From NCBI RefSeq assembly GCF_032062175.1, contig NZ_DAMBQK010000022.1, positions 21,487-85,486 on the forward strand: a stretch of 64,000 nt of DNA, given 5' to 3'. The position numbers and the translations under genes are program-made. Source of the stretch: Atlantibacter sp032062175. GTDB taxonomy: Bacteria; Pseudomonadota; Gammaproteobacteria; Enterobacterales; Enterobacteriaceae. The notes beneath the pieces were generated by a model, which saw only the letters and a program-made list of their open reading frames with translations, was not told where the DNA came from and did not search any database. This document shows positions 53,143-62,466 of this stretch, one piece after another (the first letter of the stretch is position 1; the number at the start of each line of letters is the position of its first letter).

Positions 53143-54033
53143 GTGGATTTACGCGATCTTAAAACCTTCCTGCATCTGGCGGAAAGCCGCCATTTTGGCC
53201 GTAGCGCGCGGGCGATGCACGTCAGCCCCTCCACACTCTCCCGGCAGATCCAGCGGCTGGAAGAGGATCTCGGCCAGGCGCTGTTTGTGCGCGACAACCG
53301 CACGGTGACGTTAACCGAAGCCGGAGAATCGCTGCGCGTTTTCGCCCAGCAAACGCTGTTGCAGTATCAGCAACTGCGCCACACCATCGATCAGCAGGGG
53401 CCGTCGCTCTCGGGCGAATTGCATATTTTTTGCTCCGTCACCGCCGCTTACAGCCATCTGCCGCCGATCCTTGACCGGTTTCGCGCCGAGCATCCGTCGG
53501 TAGAAATTAAGCTCACCACCGGCGATGCCGCCGACGCGATGGAAAAAGTGGTCACGGGCGAAGCGGATCTGGCGATTGCGGGCAAGCCGGAAACGCTGCC
53601 CGGCGCGGTGGCGTTCTCGATGCTGGAAAATCTGGCGGTGGTGCTGATCGCCCCGGCGCTGCCCTGCCCGGTACGCAATCAGGTCTCAGTAGATGACCCC
53701 GACTGGTCGACGGTGCCGTTTATCATGGCCGATCAGGGGCCGGTGCGCCGCCGCATCGAGTTATGGTTCCGCCGCCAGAAAATCAGCAATCCGTCGATAT
53801 ATGCCACCGTCGGTGGGCACGAAGCGATGGTGTCCATGGTGGCGCTCGGCTGCGGCGTGGCGTTGCTGCCGGAAGTGGTGCTGGAAAACAGCCCGGAGCC
53901 GGTGCGTAACCGCGTGATGATTTTAGAGCGCAGCGATGAGAAAACGCCGTTTGAGCTTGGCGTTTGCGCACAAAAAAAGCGGCTGCATGAGCCGCTTATT
54001 GATGCGTTCTGGACGTTATTGCCGAACCACTAA
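53143..54033 (+). CDS. ilvY: LysR-type regulator IlvY
   Basis: Activator of ilvC in response to acetolactate and acetohydroxybutyrate; represses itself. It has 296 residues. The N-terminal helix-turn-helix is FLHLAESRHFGRSARAMHVS. The GTG at 53143-53145 is the start, with GGGAG 8 bases upstream; the frame is open far upstream, antisense to ilvC, which is not coding evidence. The stop codon overlaps that of convergent ilvA. Confidence 0.95.
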   Translation: MDLRDLKTFLHLAESRHFGRSARAMHVSPSTLSRQIQRLEEDLGQALFVRDNRTVTLTEAGESLRVFAQQTLLQYQQLRHTIDQQGPSLSGELHIFCSVTAAYSHLPPILDRFRAEHPSVEIKLTTGDAADAMEKVVTGEADLAIAGKPETLPGAVAFSMLENLAVVLIAPALPCPVRNQVSVDDPDWSTVPFIMADQGPVRRRIELWFRRQKISNPSIYATVGGHEAMVSMVALGCGVALLPEVVLENSPEPVRNRVMILERSDEKTPFELGVCAQKKRLHEPLIDAFWTLLPNH

Positions 54034-55574
54034 CCCGCCAGGAAGAAGCGGAACGCCGGGTTATTTGACTCATCATGACAGTCGTAACCCAGCTCATTGA
54101 GTCGGGTCTCGAAATCCGGTTCGTGATCGCCCAGCTCAAACGCGGCCAGCACGCGGCCATAGTCGGTGCCGTGGCTGCGGTAGTGGAACAGCGAAATATT
54201 CCAGTGGGTGCCGAGGGTTTGTAAAAACTTCAGCAGCGCGCCCGGCGATTCCGGGAATTCGAAACTGTACAGCCGCTCGTGGAGCGGGCGCGAAGGCCGT
54301 CCACCAACCATATAGCGCACGTGCAGTTTCGCCATTTCGTCATCAGACAGATCCACCACAGCGTAGCCACCGTCGGCCAGCATGCTGAGGATCTCTTTGC
54401 GCTCTTCCATGCCACGGCTCAGCCGCACGCCCACGAAAATGCAGGCGTCTCTGGCATCCGCGAAACGGTAGTTAAATTCCGTAACCGAACGGCCGCCCAG
54501 CAGCTGACAAAACTTGAGGAAGCTGCCTTTCTCTTCCGGGATAGTGACCGCCAGCAGCGCTTCACGCTGTTCGCCCAACTCGCAACGCTCGGAAACGTAG
54601 CGCAGCCCGTGGAAGTTAACGTTCGCGCCAGACAACACGTGCGCCAGACGCTCGCCGTGAATATTGTGCTGCTGGATATACTTTTTCATGCCTGCCAGCG
54701 CCAGCGCGCCAGACGGCTCCGCCACGGCGCGCACGTCCTCAAACAGATCTTTCATCGCCGCGCAAATCGCATCGCTGTCTACCGTCACGATGTCATCCAG
54801 GTACTCCTGGCAGACACGGAAGGTTTCATCGCCGATGCGCTTAACCGCCACGCCTTCGGCAAACAGCCCAACGCGCAGTAAATCTACCGGCTTACCGGCA
54901 TCCAGCGCCGCTTTCAGGCAGGCGGAATCTTCTGCTTCTACGGCGATCACTTTGATCTGCGGCATCAGCTGTTTGATCAACACCGCTACGCCCGCCGCCA
55001 GACCACCGCCGCCCACCGGAACAAATACCCGGTCGATATGCGCATCCTGCTGAAGCAGTTCCAGCGCCAGCGTGCCCTGCCCGGCGATGACTGCCGGATG
55101 GTCGAACGGCGGCACATAGGTGAAGCCCTGCTGGGTGGAGAGCTCAATCGCTTTGGCTTTGGCTTCGTCGAAGTTCGCACCGTGCAGCAGCACTTCACCG
55201 CCGAAGCCGCGTACCGCGTCTACTTTGATATCCGCCGTGCTGACCGGCATCACAATCAGCGATTTCAGTCCGAGGCGTGACGAAGAGAGCGCGACACCCT
55301 GGGCATGGTTGCCGGCAGATGCCGTGACCACGCCGCGAGATTTTTGCTCGTCGGAAAGATTCGCCATCATGGCGTAAGCGCCGCGCAGCTTAAAGCTGTG
55401 AACCGGCTGGCGATCTTCCCGCTTCACCAGAATTACGTTGCCGAGGCGGGATGACAGTTTTTCCATTTTTTGCAGCGGGGTAACCTGCGCCACTTCATAT
55501 ACCGGCGAACGCAGCACCGCGCGTAGATACTCCGCCCCACAGGGGGCGGCAGGCAGGGGTTGGACATCGGCCAT
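54030..55574 (-). CDS. ilvA: Threonine dehydratase, biosynthetic
   Basis: PLP enzyme converting threonine to 2-oxobutanoate, first step to isoleucine; inhibited by isoleucine. It has 514 residues as in E. coli. The PLP-lysine lies in HSFKLRGAYAM; the glycine-rich phosphate loop is GGGGLAAG. The C-terminal part holds two ACT-like regulatory domains. It is the last gene of the ilvLXGMEDA operon. Confidence 0.98.
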   Translation of the reverse strand: MADVQPLPAAPCGAEYLRAVLRSPVYEVAQVTPLQKMEKLSSRLGNVILVKREDRQPVHSFKLRGAYAMMANLSDEQKSRGVVTASAGNHAQGVALSSSRLGLKSLIVMPVSTADIKVDAVRGFGGEVLLHGANFDEAKAKAIELSTQQGFTYVPPFDHPAVIAGQGTLALELLQQDAHIDRVFVPVGGGGLAAGVAVLIKQLMPQIKVIAVEAEDSACLKAALDAGKPVDLLRVGLFAEGVAVKRIGDETFRVCQEYLDDIVTVDSDAICAAMKDLFEDVRAVAEPSGALALAGMKKYIQQHNIHGERLAHVLSGANVNFHGLRYVSERCELGEQREALLAVTIPEEKGSFLKFCQLLGGRSVTEFNYRFADARDACIFVGVRLSRGMEERKEILSMLADGGYAVVDLSDDEMAKLHVRYMVGGRPSRPLHERLYSFEFPESPGALLKFLQTLGTHWNISLFHYRSHGTDYGRVLAAFELGDHEPDFETRLNELGYDCHDESNNPAFRFFLAG

Positions 55575-55576
55575 GA

Positions 55577-57427
55577 TTAACCCCCGAGTTTCGATTTATC
55601 GCGCACCGCGCCTTTATCCGCGCTGGTGGCCAGGCTTGCATAAGCACGCAGGGCGAAGGAAACCTGACGTTCGCGGTTACGCGGCGTCCAGGCCTGCTCG
55701 CCACGCGCTTCCTGGGCTTCACGACGGGCTGCCAGATCGCGGTCACTGACCTGCAACTGGATATCGCGATTCGGGATGTCGATGGCAATCAGATCACCGT
55801 CTTCAATCAGGCCGATCGCGCCGCCGCTTGCCGCTTCCGGCGAAACGTGGCCGATGGACAGGCCGGAAGTACCGCCGGAGAAACGTCCGTCGGTGATCAG
55901 CGCGCAGGCTTTGCCAAGACCCATGGATTTCAGGAAGGTGGTCGGATAGAGCATCTCCTGCATACCCGGCCCGCCTTTCGGCCCTTCGTAACGGATAACC
56001 ACCACGTCGCCCGCCACCACTTTGCCGCCAAGAATGGCTTCTACCGCGTCGTCCTGGCTTTCATAGACTTTTGCCGGGCCGGTGAATTTGAGAATGCTGT
56101 CGTCCACGCCTGCGGTTTTCACGATGCAGCCATTTTCAGCAAAGTTGCCGTACAGCACCGCCAGACCGCCGTCCTGGCTGTAGGCATGCTCCAGCGAACG
56201 GATACAGCCCCTCTGGCGGTCATCATCCAGCGAATCCCAACGGCAGGACTGGGAAAACGCCTGCGTGGTGCGGATACCCGCCGGGCCTGCGGAGAACATA
56301 CTTTTCACCGCATCGTCTTTGGTCAGCATGATGTCGTAACGATCGAGCGTTTCCGGCAGGGTTAACCCCAGCACGTTATACACGTCGCGATTCAACAAGT
56401 TCGCGCGATCAAGTTCGCCCAGGATCCCCAGCACGCCGCCTGCGCGGTGCACATCTTCCATATGGTATTTCTGGGTGCTTGGCGCAACCTTACACAGCTG
56501 CGGCACCTGGCGCGACAGCTTATCGATATCGCTCATGGTGAAATCAATTTCGGCTTCCTGCGCCGCCGCCAACAGGTGCAATACCGTATTGGTCGAGCCG
56601 CCCATGGCAATATCCAGCGTCATGGCGTTTTCAAACGCGGCTTTGCTGGCGATATTGCGCGGCAGCGCGCGGGCATCGTCCTGCTCGTAATAGCGTTTAG
56701 TTAATTCAACAATGCGTTTACCGGCGTTCAGGAACAGCTCTTTACGATCGGAGTGGGTCGCCAGCAGCGAGCCGTTGCCCGGCTGCGACAGGCCCAGCGC
56801 TTCGGTCAGGCAGTTCATGGAGTTAGCGGTGAACATCCCGGAGCAGGAGCCACAGGTCGGGCACGCCGAGCGTTCAACCTGATCGCTTTGTTCGTTGCTG
56901 ACTGTCGGGTCCGCGCCCTGGATCATGGCGTCAACCAGGTCCAGTTTGATGATTTTGTCAGAAAGCTTGGTTTTGCCTGCTTCCATTGGCCCGCCTGAAA
57001 CGAAGATCACCGGAATATTCAGGCGCAGCGAGGCCATCAACATTCCTGGGGTGATTTTGTCGCAGTTGGAAATGCACACCATGGCATCGGCGCAGTGGGC
57101 ATTCACCATGTACTCCACCGAGTCGGCAATCAGTTCGCGGGACGGCAGTGAATAAAGCATGCCGCCGTGGCCCATGGCGATGCCATCATCCACAGCAATG
57201 GTATTAAACTCTTTTGCTACGCCGCCTGAGGCCTCGATTTGCTCGGCAACCAGTTTGCCCAAATCACGCAGGTGCACATGGCCCGGCACGAACTGGGTAA
57301 AAGAGTTCACCACCGCGATAATCGGCTTGCCGAAGTCGGCGTCGGTCATGCCGGTGGCGCGCCATAATGCGCGGGCACCCGCCATATTACGGCCATGGGT
57401 GGTGGTGGCGGAACGGTACTTAGGCAT
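55577..57427 (-). CDS. ilvD: Dihydroxy-acid dehydratase
   Basis: Iron-sulphur enzyme, third common step of branched-chain amino acid synthesis. It has 616 residues as in E. coli. Cluster cysteines are visible in VCISNCDKITPGM and ACPTCGSCSGMF. It lies 2 bp upstream of ilvA and is separated from ilvE by 60 bp with a hairpin. Confidence 0.98.
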   Translation of the reverse strand: MPKYRSATTTHGRNMAGARALWRATGMTDADFGKPIIAVVNSFTQFVPGHVHLRDLGKLVAEQIEASGGVAKEFNTIAVDDGIAMGHGGMLYSLPSRELIADSVEYMVNAHCADAMVCISNCDKITPGMLMASLRLNIPVIFVSGGPMEAGKTKLSDKIIKLDLVDAMIQGADPTVSNEQSDQVERSACPTCGSCSGMFTANSMNCLTEALGLSQPGNGSLLATHSDRKELFLNAGKRIVELTKRYYEQDDARALPRNIASKAAFENAMTLDIAMGGSTNTVLHLLAAAQEAEIDFTMSDIDKLSRQVPQLCKVAPSTQKYHMEDVHRAGGVLGILGELDRANLLNRDVYNVLGLTLPETLDRYDIMLTKDDAVKSMFSAGPAGIRTTQAFSQSCRWDSLDDDRQRGCIRSLEHAYSQDGGLAVLYGNFAENGCIVKTAGVDDSILKFTGPAKVYESQDDAVEAILGGKVVAGDVVVIRYEGPKGGPGMQEMLYPTTFLKSMGLGKACALITDGRFSGGTSGLSIGHVSPEAASGGAIGLIEDGDLIAIDIPNRDIQLQVSDRDLAARREAQEARGEQAWTPRNRERQVSFALRAYASLATSADKGAVRDKSKLGG

Positions 57428-57456
57428 GCTTTAGTTACTCCCATCTGTATCTGTTA

Positions 57457-57482
57457 AATGGGACGGTGCGAGCCGTCCCATT
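57457..57482 (-). other. Hairpin between ilvE and ilvD
   Basis: AATGGGACGG (57457-57466) pairs perfectly with 57473-57482 around a 6-base loop. On the operon strand only TTTAA follows, so it is a poor terminator; a processing or stabilising role inside the operon mRNA is more likely (inference). On the plus strand TTTTTAATT follows. Confidence 0.6.
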
Positions 57483-57487
57483 TTTAA

Positions 57488-58417
57488 TTATGAATTTACC
57501 TGATCCAACCAGCCCCATTTATCCTCGGTTTCACCGGTGAAAAGGCCAAAGAATGCTTGCTGAATACGTTTGGTGACTGGGCCACAGCGGCCTTCGCCGA
57601 CCTGGATGCCGTCCACGCTGCGCACCGGGGTGATTTCAGCGGCAGTACCAGACATAAAGACTTCATCGGCAAGGTACAGCGATTCACGGGACAGCACCTG
57701 CTCGCGCACTTCGATACCCAAATCTTGCGCCAGCTTGATAATCGCATCACGGGTGATACCCGGCAGCGCCGAAGAGGTGAACGGCGGAGTGAACAGAATG
57801 CCGTCTTTTACTTCAAACAGGTTTTCACCTGCGCCTTCGGAGATATAACCGTTCACATCCAGTGCGATACCTTCCTGATAACCGTGGCGGCGCGCTTCGC
57901 TGCCAACCAGCAGGGAGGAAAGATAGTTGCCGCCCGCTTTCGCGGCGGTCGGGATGGTGTTCGGCGCAACGCGGTTCCAGGAAGAAACCATGGCGTCGAT
58001 GCCCTGCTCCAGCGCTTCGGCACCCAGGTATGCGCCCCACGGGAACGCGGCGATAATCACATCGGTGGTGTATCCCGGAGGCGGGTTCACGCCCATACCG
58101 ACATCGCCGACAAAGACCAGCGGACGAATGTAAGCGCTCACCAGATTGTTTTTACGGATCACCTGACGGCACGCTTCCATCAGCGCGTCCACGCTCTGCG
58201 TGACCGGAAAGCGATAAATTTTTGCGGAGTCACGCAGACGTTGCATGTGCTCGCGATGACGAAAAACCACCGGGCCTTTATGGGAGTCGTAGCAACGGAT
58301 GCCTTCAAAGACTGACGTACCATAGTGCAGCGCATGAGACATCACGTGAACTTTCGCCTCGCCCCACGGAACCATCTCACCGTTGAACCAGATATAATCA
58401 GCTTTCTTCGTCGTCAT
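57488..58417 (-). CDS. ilvE: Branched-chain amino acid aminotransferase
   Basis: PLP class IV transaminase for valine, leucine and isoleucine. It has 309 residues as in E. coli. The start MTTKKADYIWFNGEMVPWGE is chosen by similarity; the frame is open 45 codons further upstream inside ilvM. Family stretches include VFEGIRCYDSHKGPVVFRHR and GYISEGAGENLFEVKDG. Confidence 0.97.
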   Translation of the reverse strand: MTTKKADYIWFNGEMVPWGEAKVHVMSHALHYGTSVFEGIRCYDSHKGPVVFRHREHMQRLRDSAKIYRFPVTQSVDALMEACRQVIRKNNLVSAYIRPLVFVGDVGMGVNPPPGYTTDVIIAAFPWGAYLGAEALEQGIDAMVSSWNRVAPNTIPTAAKAGGNYLSSLLVGSEARRHGYQEGIALDVNGYISEGAGENLFEVKDGILFTPPFTSSALPGITRDAIIKLAQDLGIEVREQVLSRESLYLADEVFMSGTAAEITPVRSVDGIQVGEGRCGPVTKRIQQAFFGLFTGETEDKWGWLDQVNS

Positions 58418-58433
58418 TTTTCTTCCTTTGCGC

Positions 58434-58703
58434 TTATGCGCGAATTTGTTGTGATAATGAGTGATGTGTTTCTTGCTGGATCTCGACATAAGCGACATCG
58501 ACCAGCTTACTAAGCTGACTAAACAGTAATTCGACAGGGCGAAGGCTGGCAACGGTCAATTCAATATTTATATTTTCGGCGTTGCTTGCCGTCGCCATGT
58601 TCATTGAGCAGATTTCAAAACCGCGATGGCGAACCACACGGAGCACGCGCTCCAGCGTCTCTGGACGAAAACGCGCCTGTACCGCCAGTTGATGTTGCAT
58701 CAT
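58434..58703 (-). CDS. ilvM: Acetolactate synthase II small subunit
   Basis: Regulatory/stabilising ACT-domain subunit of acetohydroxyacid synthase II, 89 residues (87 in E. coli). It starts MMQHQLAVQARFRPETLERV. Its start codon overlaps the ilvG stop (ATGA), so translation is coupled to the large subunit. Confidence 0.96.
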   Translation of the reverse strand: MMQHQLAVQARFRPETLERVLRVVRHRGFEICSMNMATASNAENINIELTVASLRPVELLFSQLSKLVDVAYVEIQQETHHSLSQQIRA

Positions 58704-60346
58704 GATAATTTCTCCAGCATTTGTGAGTTACTGGCACCCGGTGGTACCAGCGGCCAGACGTTTTCCAGTTCATCGATTGAGACATGAAGCAGATACGGCC
58801 CTTCGCTCGTCAACATTTCGTTAAGCGCGGCTTCTACCTGGTCTTTGCGGGTAATGTGCTGGCCAGGGATGCCGAAGGCGCGGGCCAACATTAAAAAATC
58901 GGGGTTATCGGTCAGGGTGGTTTCACTGTAGCGCTCGGCGAAGAACAACTGCTGCCACTGGCGAACCATGCCTAAACGCTGGTTGTCCAGTAACACGATT
59001 TTTAACGGCAACTGCTTTCGCTTCACCGTGCCCAGCTCCTGGACGTTCATCATGAATGAACCGTCACCGGACACGCAGATCACCATATCGTCAGGACGCG
59101 CCACCTGCGCGCCGACCGCTGCCGGCAAGCCAAATCCCATCGTACCCAAACCACTTGAGGTGATGAAGTTTTCCGGGCGGCTGAAGGACATATGCTGTGC
59201 GGCCCACATCTGGTGCTGACCGACGTCGGTGGTCACTACGCAATCGTACGGTTTACGCTCGGAGAGCTGTTTTAACAGCAGCGGCGCATAGATCGCCTCG
59301 CCGGGATGGTCGTAACGCCAGGCGTGTTCGGCACGCAATGCGCTAACTTCTTCGCGCCAGGCATCGATGGCTAACGGTTTTTGTAAAGCAGGCAGTAAGT
59401 GATTCAGGGAACCTTGCAAGGCGACATGCGCCTGACGCAGTTTGTTCATCTCTGCCGGATCGATATCCATATGGATCACTTTCGCGTGCGGCGCGAAGGT
59501 GTTCAGTTTGCCGGTCACGCGGTCATCGAAGCGCGCGCCCACGGCAATCAGCAGGTCGCACTCCTGCACCGCCAGGTTGGCGGCTTTAGTGCCGTGCATG
59601 CCCAGCATTCCTACATAGCCCGGATAATCGGCAGGTACTGCACCGAGGCCTTTCAGCGTGACGGTGGCCGGCATCGCGGTGACAGATAAAAATTCACGTA
59701 ACGCAGGAACGGCCTGCGCCATCCCAACACCGCCGCCCACATAGACCATCGGCTTTTTCGCCTGGTTCAGCATGGCGCGAGCCTGTTCCAGCTCGGCATG
59801 GGGCATCTCAAAGGTGTCTTCTACTGCCGCCAGGCAGGGCTCGAGATCGCCGCTGGCGATTTGTACGTCTTTGGGGATATCAACCAGAACCGGACCAGGA
59901 CGGCCTGAATTCGCAACTTCAAACGCTTCGGCGATGATGCCTGGTAATTCTTCTAAGGATTCAACAAGGAAGCTGTGCTTGGTGCATGCCAGTGAAAGAC
60001 CCAGCACATCCACCTCCTGAAACGCGTCGGTGCCGATCAGCGGGGAAGCAACCTGCCCGGTGATGGCGACAACGGGAACGGAATCCAGTAACGCATCCGC
60101 TAAGCCGGTGATCAAGTTAGTGGCACCAGGGCCAGAGGTGGCGATGCAAACGCCTGTTTTACCGGTCGAACGCGCATAGCCAATAGCGGCCATGGCGGCA
60201 CCTTGCTCGTGGCGGCACAGTAAATGCTCGACGCCTCCGTCATATAACGCATCGTACACGGGCATTATCGCACCACCAGGGTAGCCGAAAACCGTGTCCA
60301 CTCCCTGAGCCCGCAAAGCATGTACCACCCACTGAGCACCATTCAT
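58700..60346 (-). CDS. ilvG: Acetolactate synthase II large subunit, intact
   Basis: Thiamine-diphosphate enzyme making acetolactate or acetohydroxybutyrate; the II isozyme resists valine inhibition. It has 548 residues with no frameshift, unlike E. coli K-12 where ilvG is interrupted. The catalytic glutamate lies in RHEQGAAMAAIGYA; the ThDP-binding GDGSFMMNVQEL follows near residue 430. The ATG comes 2 bp after the ilvX stop. Confidence 0.98.
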   Translation of the reverse strand: MNGAQWVVHALRAQGVDTVFGYPGGAIMPVYDALYDGGVEHLLCRHEQGAAMAAIGYARSTGKTGVCIATSGPGATNLITGLADALLDSVPVVAITGQVASPLIGTDAFQEVDVLGLSLACTKHSFLVESLEELPGIIAEAFEVANSGRPGPVLVDIPKDVQIASGDLEPCLAAVEDTFEMPHAELEQARAMLNQAKKPMVYVGGGVGMAQAVPALREFLSVTAMPATVTLKGLGAVPADYPGYVGMLGMHGTKAANLAVQECDLLIAVGARFDDRVTGKLNTFAPHAKVIHMDIDPAEMNKLRQAHVALQGSLNHLLPALQKPLAIDAWREEVSALRAEHAWRYDHPGEAIYAPLLLKQLSERKPYDCVVTTDVGQHQMWAAQHMSFSRPENFITSSGLGTMGFGLPAAVGAQVARPDDMVICVSGDGSFMMNVQELGTVKRKQLPLKIVLLDNQRLGMVRQWQQLFFAERYSETTLTDNPDFLMLARAFGIPGQHITRKDQVEAALNEMLTSEGPYLLHVSIDELENVWPLVPPGASNSQMLEKLS

Positions 60347-60348
60347 AG

Positions 60349-60402
60349 TTAATCTTCCGTCACAGAATGAGGCAAACAGGATTTTATGCTAGAACACATC
60401 AT
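60349..60402 (-). CDS. ilvX: Small protein IlvX
   Basis: A 16-17 codon ORF between the attenuator and ilvG: (M)MCSSIKSCLPHSVTED. The E. coli counterpart is MNNSTKFCFSRFRTGN; the shared S-x-K-x-C core, equal length and position support it. GAGAGGTGA precedes two ATG codons (60402 and 60399). The function is unknown; it may couple translation into ilvG. Confidence 0.75.
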   Translation of the reverse strand: MMCSSIKSCLPHSVTED

Positions 60403-60430
60403 TCACCTCTCATCACCATTCTTTAGCTAA

Positions 60431-60464
60431 TAAAAAACCCCCGGACCTTTCGGTGCGGGGGTTC
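60431..60464 (-). terminator. ilv operon attenuator terminator
   Basis: AACCCCCG and CGGGGGTT-type arms around CACCGAAAGGTC, followed on the minus strand by TTTTTTATT. It lies 22 bp downstream of the ilvL stop and is the expected rho-independent attenuator of ilvLXGMEDA. Confidence 0.92.
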
Positions 60465-60485
60465 TCGTTGATTCAGGCTTGATTT

Positions 60486-60584
60486 TTAAGCCTTTCTTTC
60501 TCCAAGTGCAGCCCCGCACGGTGGGATAATAATCACCACCACGCTAATCACGACTAGGCTAATCACTCGTAGAAGGGCTGTCAT
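60486..60584 (-). CDS. ilvL: ilvGMEDA operon leader peptide IlvL
   Basis: A 32-residue leader beginning MTALLRVISLVVISVVVIII, then PPCGAALGERKA. It is packed with valine, isoleucine and leucine codons, so ribosome stalling when these charged tRNAs are short favours the antiterminator. It differs from E. coli near the end (LGERKA against LGRGKA). Confidence 0.97.
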   Translation of the reverse strand: MTALLRVISLVVISVVVIIIPPCGAALGERKA

Positions 60585-60919
60585 TTTGGTTATTTCTTAC
60601 ATCGTAATCGAAGGAATACCTAAAGAGTTACCATAGAGCGGGAACAACATACAACAAATTTTTACAGTTAGCGTTTTTGCTTTCGGATGAAATATTCAAG
60701 AAACTGCTGTTTTTTAACGTTAAAATCCGAAATGATTTTTTTTCAGGAATAACGCAGTTCTCACGGTTTTTGGCTCGCTTTTAATTTTGCGGCTTCTCTT
60801 CCGGTTCCCATGTCAAATATGAAAACTGCATACAAAGCCTGGAATGACGCTCGTAAATTCATCAAACACAGTTTTTTCTGTAGCGAGCAAACTGACAAAA
60901 TCTCCTCACTGGAGGAGTT
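60585..60919. other. Intergenic region between ilvL and yifB
   Basis: These 335 A/T-rich bases hold no gene. They must contain the ilv promoter on the minus strand, next to ilvL, and the yifB promoter on the plus strand; I cannot place either with certainty. The only clear structure is the hairpin just before yifB. Confidence 0.5.
60902..60917 (+). promoter_or_regulatory. Hairpin covering the yifB ribosome binding site
   Basis: CTCCTC (60902-60907) pairs with GAGGAG (60912-60917) across an ACTG loop. The right arm is the Shine-Dalgarno sequence of yifB (ATG at 60920), so the site would be closed in the folded mRNA. Confidence 0.6.
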
Positions 60920-62440
60920 ATGTCGCTATCGGTCATCTATACACGTGCAGCGTTAGGCGTCACCGCCCCGCTGGTGACAGTCGAAGTTCATATTAGCCAG
61001 GGCTTACCCGGGCTCACTATTGTTGGGCTACCTGAAACCACCGTGAAGGAGGCCAGAGATCGCGTTCGTAGCGCTTTGATCAACAGCGGGTACACCTTCC
61101 CGGCACGCAAAATCACCATTAACCTGGCACCGGCGGATTTACCTAAGCAAGGAGGGAGATATGATTTGCCTATCGCTGTGGCGCTGCTGGCGGCGTCTGA
61201 GCAGCTTACTGCCCAAAATCTGGAGTGTTACGAGTTTGTTGGTGAGCTTGCGCTTACAGGCGCTCTGAGAGGCGTTCCCGGCGCAATCTGCGCCGCAATG
61301 GAAGCATTACGCTGCGGGAGAAAGATCGTCGTCTCCAAAGACAATTCGCAGGAAGTAGGGCTAATTCAGGAAGAAGGCTGTCTCATTGCCCAGCATTTAC
61401 AGCAGGTGTGCGCTTTTCTTGAGGGCAAAGCTGAACTGGAGCCGCCCTGTAGAGAACCTCTTGCGGTACCGGTAATAACAGGCGATCTCAATGAGGTAGT
61501 GGGTCAGCAGCAGGGAAAGCGTGCGCTGGAAATTACGGCAGCGGGCGGCCATAACTTGCTGTTTATCGGGCCGCCCGGTACGGGCAAAACCATGTTAGCC
61601 AGTCGGCTTAATGGGTTACTGCCGATATTAAGCGATCGGGAGGCGCTGGAGAGCGCAGCAATCCATAGCCTGGTTAACCCGTTGACGATCTATCAACAGT
61701 GGCGTCAACGCCCCTTTCGGGCTCCTCATCACAGCGCGTCGTTAACAGCGATGGTGGGCGGCGGCGCTATTCCCTTACCCGGCGAAATTTCACTGGCCCA
61801 TAATGGCGTGCTTTTTCTGGATGAATTACCGGAGTTTGAGCGACGCGTGCTGGATGCGCTGAGAGAACCGATTGAGTCCGGCATGATCCATATCTCACGG
61901 ACACGCGCCAAAGTCAGCTATCCGGCACGCTTTCAACTCATTGCTGCCATGAACCCCAGCCCAACGGGGCATTATCAGGGCAATCATAATCGCTGCACGC
62001 CGGAACAAACCTTACGCTATCTGGGACGGCTCTCCGGGCCGTTTCTCGACCGGTTTGATATGTCGCTGGAGATCCCGCTGCCTTTGCCAGGCATGTTAAG
62101 CCAACGGAATTTATCGACAGAAAGCAGCGCTGTGGTACGTGCAAGGGTACAACGTGTTCAGGAACGACAATATGAACGCCAGGGTAAGTTGAATGCACAA
62201 TTGGATAACCCTGACATTAACGCTTTTTGCGAATTATCCAGTGAGGATGCGGTCTGGATGGAAGGGATCTTAACCGCGCTGGGCCTTTCAACTCGCGCGT
62301 GGTTCAGGTTATTAAGAGTAGCCAGGACGATTGCGGATATGGCTGGGTCAGAACGGATACTCCGCGAGCACATTATGGAAGCGTTATCCTATCGTGCTAT
62401 CGACAGGATGCTGGTGCATCTACAAAAGATGCTGGCGTAA
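60920..62440 (+). CDS. yifB: ComM-family AAA+ ATPase YifB
   Basis: Mg-chelatase-like AAA+ protein of 506 residues, orthologous to ComM, a branch-migration helicase needed for transformation in other gamma-proteobacteria. An N-terminal Lon-like (ChlI) domain is followed by Walker A GPPGTGKTM near residue 220, Walker B GVLFLDELPEF and a C-terminal Mg-chelatase domain ending IDRMLVHLQKMLA. It is convergent with yifE. Confidence 0.95.
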   Translation: MSLSVIYTRAALGVTAPLVTVEVHISQGLPGLTIVGLPETTVKEARDRVRSALINSGYTFPARKITINLAPADLPKQGGRYDLPIAVALLAASEQLTAQNLECYEFVGELALTGALRGVPGAICAAMEALRCGRKIVVSKDNSQEVGLIQEEGCLIAQHLQQVCAFLEGKAELEPPCREPLAVPVITGDLNEVVGQQQGKRALEITAAGGHNLLFIGPPGTGKTMLASRLNGLLPILSDREALESAAIHSLVNPLTIYQQWRQRPFRAPHHSASLTAMVGGGAIPLPGEISLAHNGVLFLDELPEFERRVLDALREPIESGMIHISRTRAKVSYPARFQLIAAMNPSPTGHYQGNHNRCTPEQTLRYLGRLSGPFLDRFDMSLEIPLPLPGMLSQRNLSTESSAVVRARVQRVQERQYERQGKLNAQLDNPDINAFCELSSEDAVWMEGILTALGLSTRAWFRLLRVARTIADMAGSERILREHIMEALSYRAIDRMLVHLQKMLA

Positions 62441-62466
62441 AAAAGGGGCTTATCGCCCCCTGTTTT

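Noticed and set aside
57557..58315. 252-codon plus-strand open frame
   Set aside because: Antisense to ilvE; no start signal or family resemblance.
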